This document shows positions 58,134 through 64,000 of a stretch of 64,000 nt of DNA, piece by piece; positions within the stretch are counted from its first letter, which is position 1, and each line of letters starts with the position of its first letter. The position numbers were made by a program, and so were the translations under genes. The notes below the pieces were generated by a model. The model was given only the letters and a program-made list of their open reading frames with translations, searched no databases and had not been told where the DNA came from. The stretch lies in assembly GCA_025175895.1 (NCBI GenBank), contig CM045989.1, positions 134,181,272 to 134,245,271 on the forward strand, written 5' to 3'. This stretch comes from Wurfbainia villosa (Eukaryota > Streptophyta > Magnoliopsida > Zingiberales > Zingiberaceae).

Positions 58134-58925
58134 CTTGTATCGGCTATGCACAATAGATAGAAAACCAAAATACAATCTTCATCAAATCAAATAAACACTA
58201 ACTGCGAATATAAATTCAAAAATAGAATTAACATTCAATCCAGCATGTTCAACGTACACAAGTTACTCCCTAATCCTAGAATCGAAGATTCTACTCTATA
58301 GATGGAAAAGAACAAACACAATGCATAATAGAATAAGTCATTACAATGCAGGAGATAAATAGAAAGTAAATTGCAGTACTCTTAGTTCTTCTCTTCGACG
58401 TCGGAGTGCAGGTTATGATCCTCTCGTCGTTTCCTTCCTTCCCATTGCAAGTTTTCGATGCTTTTTAGGGCATTCGTGTGTCGTCCCAGTCATCGTGTCT
58501 CCTCCTAGGGTTTGGGCGTGACTTCCCTTTTATAGACTTGAAGCCAGCGCTACATAAATCCACGAAAGAACCCTAATCGTGTCGAAATAGCCCAGCGCCA
58601 CAAGGCCATGTGGATTCACACAACCAGGCCATGTGTAGTGCTAGGGTGGCCAACTCCTTGGTTTAGAAATGGTCGTGTGGATTCACACGGCTATGTCGTG
58701 TCCCCTTCCGTTCCACCTGCCAAATGTCTTCATTTTGCTCCGAAAGTGTGTCGTTTTCCCTGTAAAATATTATCCTGCACACAAAAGCACAATGAGCAGA
58801 TCTCCGAACCAGAAAATAGGAAACACATGCAAAATAAAGTAAGATATGTATGAAACAAGTATAAAATGTAACGAGATATGAGCGAAAACTACTCCTAAAA
58901 TTATAGATATTTTGCTCACATCAGC
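58134..58925 (-). repeat. Probable LTR fragment of an unrelated element
   Basis: No coding potential. A duplicated motif, GTGTGGATTCACAC, with ATGTGTAG/GGCCATGTG variants lies at 58608-58705. Such ACACGGC-type inverted motifs are common in plant gypsy LTRs. The AT-rich end TTTGCTCACATCA is at 58908-58922. Boundaries and TSD were not found. Confidence 0.4.
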
Positions 58926-59901
58926 GTGCAGGCATGATGGATTGGTAGTTTACTATACGTTGAGTAGTCTCATTATAATCAGTAACTACCTGAGGAGGAA
59001 GAAAGGGTGTTACGGGAATAAGACCAGTATATATTAAAAATGAGGAGAAGAAGAATATACCTCTGTCAAGTGTTTGCGCAAGCGCTCATAGGGGCCCTGC
59101 AGGTTGGACTGATTGAAGAGTCTCATTTCCTAAATACTTCGAATCCTGAGGGAGGATCCTAAAGAAGCAGACGGGGGGTTTAGGGAGAGAATGTCCCCCC
59201 CCCCCCCCAAACCCCAACCAAAGAAGGCTCTTCTGTATATACATTAGGAGCAGAAAGAGTCAACATTAATAGTAGGAGGAGGTGAAAGAGGCAATTCTGT
59301 ACAGATAGGCGAAGGAGGAGAATAGGTAGGGGAGTCAATTCTCCTACTAGGTAGAGGTAGGGATGAAGGAAGAGAGGGGGAAGGAGAAAGTTCCCGAGGA
59401 GAGAGGGAAAGGATTAAAGGAGCAGTCTCCTCCCCTGAGGGCTCAGAAATGACAAGATTACGGTGTTTGTTTAGCTTTAGAGGGGGAGGAGGAGGAGAAG
59501 AGTGGGAGGAAGAAGATGTTGGAAGGGTGGAGGAACTAGGGGCATTCTCCCCGTGAGGGCAAAGCCTCTTACGGGGAGAAAAAGGAATAATAGGGGATTT
59601 GCCCCTAGCTCATTTCTTTGAGGGTTTCTTCTTAGCAGCAATAATCTTTTCCCCTCTAACCCTGGCATCCTGCATCAGATTGTGTACGACATAAGATAGT
59701 GAAAATAATGGTTAGAAATAATAAAAGGCGCTATACGTATTGTGTTAGGGTGAGAGCAACATCCTACATATGACGCCTGGATCACTCAGGGGGAAAGGAG
59801 ATAACCCATAGTGGCTCAAGAGGGGAGGCTTTAGCAGGTAGTCAGAATCATAATGACACTCCCTCAGCACCTGGTATATCTCCTGGAAAGGACATTGAGT
59901 C
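58926..59901 (-). other. Degenerate low-complexity region
   Basis: Purine-rich sequence (GGAGGAG/GAGGGG) with a 14-base C run at 59195-59208 and a small Leu/Pro/Arg-rich frame (59668-59477). It may be the disordered C-terminal coding part of the neighbouring transposon ORF. No domain is recognised. Confidence 0.4.
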
Positions 59902-60447
59902 CTACTCTCTTGAAAGGGAGGTAGGTCGGGGAGAGTGATTTTCTAATTTTCCGAATAGGGTAGCGGGGTAGGAAGTTGAGCAAAAAAGTATAATTCCTCC
60001 CAACCCTTTGTGAGAGGATGGCATATTTACTAGGAATTGACAATCTTGCTGGCTAGAAAAGTAGAAAATGCCTTCTTTGGAAGACTTCAATTGGAAAAGG
60101 CAATGAAATAGCAGTGGGGATAGGGTGAGATCTAGATGTCTAAAAACTATTACTGCCCCTGTTGGTATATGAAAGGCGTTAGGGGCTAATTGGTTGATGG
60201 GCAGTTGGTAAAAATCTAGTATATCGAAATAAACAGAGGGAATAGGCAAATGAAGGCCATTTAACAGTTGTTCAGAGAAAAAACAGTGATAATCAGGAGG
60301 GGGTTTGTGTGGTCTGAAAGAAGCAGCGGCAAAACGATATTTGACGGAAGGATCTATGTATTGATCCTTCCTAGCGAAGAAAGGGCTTTGGGATTTTAGG
60401 CGAGTGATCGTCTTTTCATACCAAGGGATCGACTTAGGGTTTTTCAA
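59902..60447 (-). pseudogene. Putative gypsy-type transposon ORF (Transposase_28-like)
   Basis: A 181-residue frame. HLPIPSVYFDILDFYQLPINQLAPNAF, FQLKSSKEGIFYFSSQ and LVNMPSSHKGLGG match the pattern of the plant Putative gypsy type transposon domain, whose usual features are an LPNAW-like centre and a PSSHKGWK motif. The family occurs in Tat/Ogre-like and non-autonomous elements. The frame stops soon after the domain, and flanking frames are degenerate. The function is unknown. The call rests on remembered motif patterns. Confidence 0.55.
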
Positions 60448-61416
60448 AGCATAACCGTGAGGGAAAGGAAAGCTGGGGGTGGAAAAAAAGGGAATAAGAA
60501 GAGTTAGGGATGAAGGACTTACTTAGTGTTAAGGAGAGACACTTGAGAAAGAAAAGTGACTCCTAGGTGCTGGGAGTTAGGGGTGAAGAATCGTCGCCGA
60601 CGGGAGTCACCGAAGAGGGAATAATAGGAGTCGAAGCTAGGAAGTTGAAGGGGTCGTATGGAGAATGGCTTATGTAGGTTTTCAGCTTTTAAACTTTCCT
60701 TGGAAACGAAGGAAGCGGGGCCCCTGGGCCCAATAAGCCGTTTTAAATAAGTACGGTGAAGTTAGGAAGGGAAAAACTTAGGTTTAATAGGATTGACGAG
60801 GAGGAAAATGGAGCGAAGTGTTTCACTTGGTAAGTCAAACTCAATACTTCGTTTGACTATTTTGAAGGGGTGGCTAATGATACCACGGTAACCTAATTTA
60901 GGAATTGAGATGAAGAATGTCATATGTGAAATATTGTCTAAACCGACTGGACTCAACCCAAGCGAGTCGACTGAGCTGACAGAGTTGAGACGTAGGACAA
61001 GGCGGATAAGTTCTAAGATCGAAAGGGGACCAGATGAATAACCCCGACCACAGGTCTGAGGGGTGACTCGGGGAGTGAGTCGGGTGTTGACTCGGGGAGA
61101 GATGAAAAATACAAGGGAATGAGTCTTATAACTAGAGTGAGCCTAGATATCAATAAGCAGCGTACGCCCTGGTTCAAATGAACTAGGAGGATCCCACCGA
61201 GAGGGGGACCGAGTCAGTGTTTGGCCCAATGAAGGAAGAGAGGGTGAACAAGAGGGTAGAACATTTCCCGAGGTGTTAACTTATGAGAGTTTGTTAAATT
61301 ATATAACAAACTAGGACCCCACATAATATTCGCAAGAGCCTCCACTCCTTATCTTTTTAACAGAATTATTCTTCAGGAAAAAGGAGCCCTCCACATGAAC
61401 GGTGATGGGAATAGTT
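60448..61416. other. Unassigned degenerate sequence
   Basis: Purine-rich DNA continuing the previous element, with GACTCGGGGAG repeats near 61060-61100. It has no supported ORF. It ends at the TSD of solo LTR H. Confidence 0.4.
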
Positions 61417-62661
61417 TGTTGGTGCAACAATGCCCCAAGCATTTATATGTTTTGATGTTTGGATAATCATCTAAGTTAGGCAATGCTTTGTGATCTAATT
61501 GTGAATATGTTTAAGTGACAGGAAAATCCAAGTATAAAGATTTGGTAAAAGAAAAGTCCAAGTGTGATCTTGGCAAAGAGAAGTCCAAGGAAAGGTCTTG
61601 GCGGCATAAGTCCAAGCATGTAGTCTTGGCGGCGTAAAGTCCAAGCAGTCCTTAGCAAAGGAAGACCAAAGGCAAGTCTTGGCGGCATAATTCCAAGCAT
61701 GTAGTCTTGGGAGCATAAAGTCCAAGCGTACTTTGGCAAAGAAGAAACCCAAAGCATGACGAAACCGAAAGAAGCTTTTGAAGGCAAGCGCATGGATGGA
61801 GTCGTGGACTCAGAGAAATCCTGGAGGAGCAAGGCTGATGGAGAAGCTAGAAAGTTAAGTCTAGACTTAGGGTATATTTTTAAGTATGAATTAGTCATAC
61901 TTGGGGTGTGTCAGTCGACTGGAACATTGTGTTAGTCGAACTGGCCTTCAATATCAGATTGAGGTCGGGCTGCTGATCGAGTTATCCTGATCAAGCGATG
62001 ATAGTCGACTCGACGGATCGCCACATACAAGCTAGCAGTCGACTGCCATTATTGGCAGTCGATTGCCACGAACAAAAAGGCTCGTAGCCAACTTGCCAGT
62101 CGACTACGGGCAGCATCAGTCGGACTGCTACTTTTGGCAGTCGACTAATAGCCCTCCCGTTGGTGATGATGACTGCGAATCCCGCGAATCTGGCTCGTCA
62201 GAAGCCGTTAGCTGCAGCTGCAGTCGACTGATAAAGCACATCAATCGACTAATGGACCTCCAACGGAAAAATGGGTCTCTTTCCTATAAAAAGAGGCCAA
62301 GGGGAGCAAGAAGTGACTAATGCTTATATTTCTGATCATTCTCTCAAGCTCCCGCAAATTTTCTAAAGCTTTCTAAGTGTTTTAAATCCCCTCCTCCCCT
62401 CTAATCTTCATCTTCATCCTTTGTAAGAAGAGGAGGTTTTTGTAAAAGAGAAAGCTTATTAGTGAAGATTGATTTGGATTGATCTACCTTAAGGATCACC
62501 GTGGAGTATGAGCGTTATCTCCGAACCATGTAAAAGCTTCCGTGTTAGCATTGCATTTTCGTTTCTATTATTATTGTATTTGTTGTGCTTCCGCTAATCA
62601 TTTTTGTAAAAAACGAAAAGAGGTTATTCACCCTCCTCTAGCCTTCCAAGGATCCCCAACA
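61417..62661 (+). mobile_element. Solo LTR H (family of A and F), TSD TAGTT
   Basis: 1245 bp, TGTTGGTGCAAC...CCCCAACA, with perfect 5-bp repeats TAGTT (61412-61416 and 62662-62666). It contains the array (61530-61745), palindromes (61905-62255) and TATA box (62284-62293). No internal region is present, so it arose by LTR-LTR recombination. Confidence 0.92.
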
Positions 62662-64000
62662 TAGTTCGTTACATCATAGCTGACGGGGGAAGAGGAAGAT
62701 AAAAGCTAAGGAGGAATGAGAGAGAAGGGGATTCTGATGCTGATTCAACTCAATGGGAGGCAACCTTACGAGAGGGGGGAGTCCACATCACATCCGGGGG
62801 ACGAGAAGGAGACAAGGGAAGAAGGGGAGAAAGGTCATCTACCGGAGGGGGAGAAGAGAAAGAGGGGGGAACTTTTGAAGTTGATTCTATCTATCTATTT
62901 TGCACATTGTTAGAGTTGTAAGGCGTTTTCCTCCACCTCTGGAAATACTTTCAAAAATGAGAAATTTCATAGTGAAAGTGCTTTGGCACCATAGCTCGTT
63001 CTAGAGCTCACTCCGTAGAGTAAGAATTAAAATTTCGAACCATGTTAAATTCCCTGTCATTTGTTCTTTGTACTTGATTCTTCATCGTTTACTTACTTTT
63101 ATTACTGTCGTGGTTAGAGAGAACCCTAAACGTCCTTGACGTTATCGCTTTGAACGCTAAAGAGAGATGAAAAAATTCGCATATCCGTATCATTGAACAG
63201 ACATGAAAATGTAGAGATAGGGAGATATTTTTGGCGGCAGTTACTGTCTTACTGACGACAGGGTGGTGCCTCAAAAGGTTACTCCGCACTGAGACTTCAT
63301 TAATCACCACACCATAACAATGAGTTCGATCTTTTAGTCTACCCGACCTTTCCACAAGTGGATAATGCATAACTACATTATGAAAAACTTAAGTCCCCTA
63401 ATAACATCCCGTTTACTTCTTTAAGACATGATAACGCCAAGCTAAGTTACGACATACCTTGCCGAGTCCTTCTTGGGTCCTGCCGTGTCCTTTTTGAATC
63501 CTTCGTTAGACTCAATGTTTAAGACATCAGAGTCTCTCCGTTAAATATAGTTATTATATGATTTACGTAGTTTGTCTGTTGACCACGACCTCCCTTAACC
63601 ACGTCATCCATGACTGATTCAAAGTGCCGCAACACGCATGCACAATCTTATTTATCTCCACGTCATCCACATTTACAATTTCCCGCCTTAAGATTTCAAG
63701 ATTCTCACATCCTTTTGACATCACCAACACGCACTTATTTTGTCATTCAAATGAATTTATTTTAATGATGACTCCTTCAAGAAAAAAAAAATATCGTGCA
63801 CCCAAGCTGAAAGTCTAGAATGAGATGAAGTTTATTTCATTAAAAAAACAGTTACAGTTGTCAAAAGATTAACCTAACACATCTTGACTTTTGATTCATA
63901 TTTAGATATCATCAAAGCCAATATTTTCCTTCAATAAAAAAGGAAATTCTCCAAAGACTTTGATTAAATCTAATGTTCTCTAGATCATCAGACACAATCA
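62662..64000. other. No recognisable content
   Basis: After H's TSD the purine-rich sequence of the interrupted element continues to about 62890 and then becomes AT-rich. I see no gene, RNA or element boundary up to the window end. The short frames at 62716, 63089 and 63624 match nothing I recognise. Confidence 0.4.

Noticed and set aside
59195..59208. C14 homopolymer as a functional tract
   Set aside because: A simple homopolymer in low-complexity DNA; its length is also prone to sequencing error.
63089..63818. Short ORFs near the right edge as host exons
   Set aside because: No start context, splice structure or recognisable motif; low-complexity AT-rich surroundings.

Overview
This window looks like heterochromatic, repeat-dense DNA from a flowering plant nuclear genome. 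The evidence is the cargo: SIRE/Maximus-like Ty1/copia retrotransposons, a chromodomain-type Ty3/gypsy element, a CACTA (En/Spm) transposon, initiator-tRNA-Met-type primer binding sites, and a fragment of a plant-type apyrase gene. I see no intact host gene, no RNA gene and no prokaryotic feature. Species cannot be named from the sequence.

The left two thirds (1-41079) is a nest of insertions that can be unpicked by 5-bp target-site duplications (TSDs). Gypsy element E (+; its left end is off-window) holds copia element C (+; only its 3' tail and 3' LTR are in view) inside its 5' LTR. C's LTR (1262-30789, in three pieces) holds B (-, 1927-21294, TSD ATCTT) and D (-, 22067-30682, TSD GTTTC). 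B's 3' LTR holds A (-, 2832-13379, TSD CTAGC). A's 5' LTR holds a solo LTR (10984-13199, TSD ACCTT). E continues with gag, pol and a 3' LTR (30790-41079) and itself sits in a CACTA element whose transposase remnant and terminal repeats run to 45805.

The right third has a decayed copia RT fragment (45806-46452) and a D-related LTR, G. G is split by F (+, 46550-57155, TSD ATTAT), a decayed SIRE-like element with gag, pol and a third ORF. Next come degenerate sequence with a putative gypsy-type transposon ORF (59902-60447), solo LTR H (61417-62661, TSD TAGTT), and about 1.3 kb with no recognisable content.

Three observations stand out. (1) Both LTRs of E carry the same captured piece of a host GDA1/CD39 apyrase (APY6/7-like): N-terminus, membrane anchor, ACR1, ACR2 and the start of ACR3. 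(2) The third ORF of the copia elements (env position) is preserved in B and F. In both it begins with an 11-nt first exon followed by a short phase-2 intron, ends in a coiled coil, and is bracketed by palindrome clusters. B keeps gag+ORF3 without pol, while A and D keep gag+pol without ORF3. (3) A short palindrome, CAGTCGACTG (often CATCAGTCGACTGATG), is clustered upstream of the LTR TATA boxes and upstream of ORF3. Between paired LTRs exactly these motifs are often rewritten as GATCG-rich sequence.

All coding regions are broken by stops or frameshifts, so nothing here appears autonomously active; A is the best preserved (three in-frame stops in pol, intact gag).
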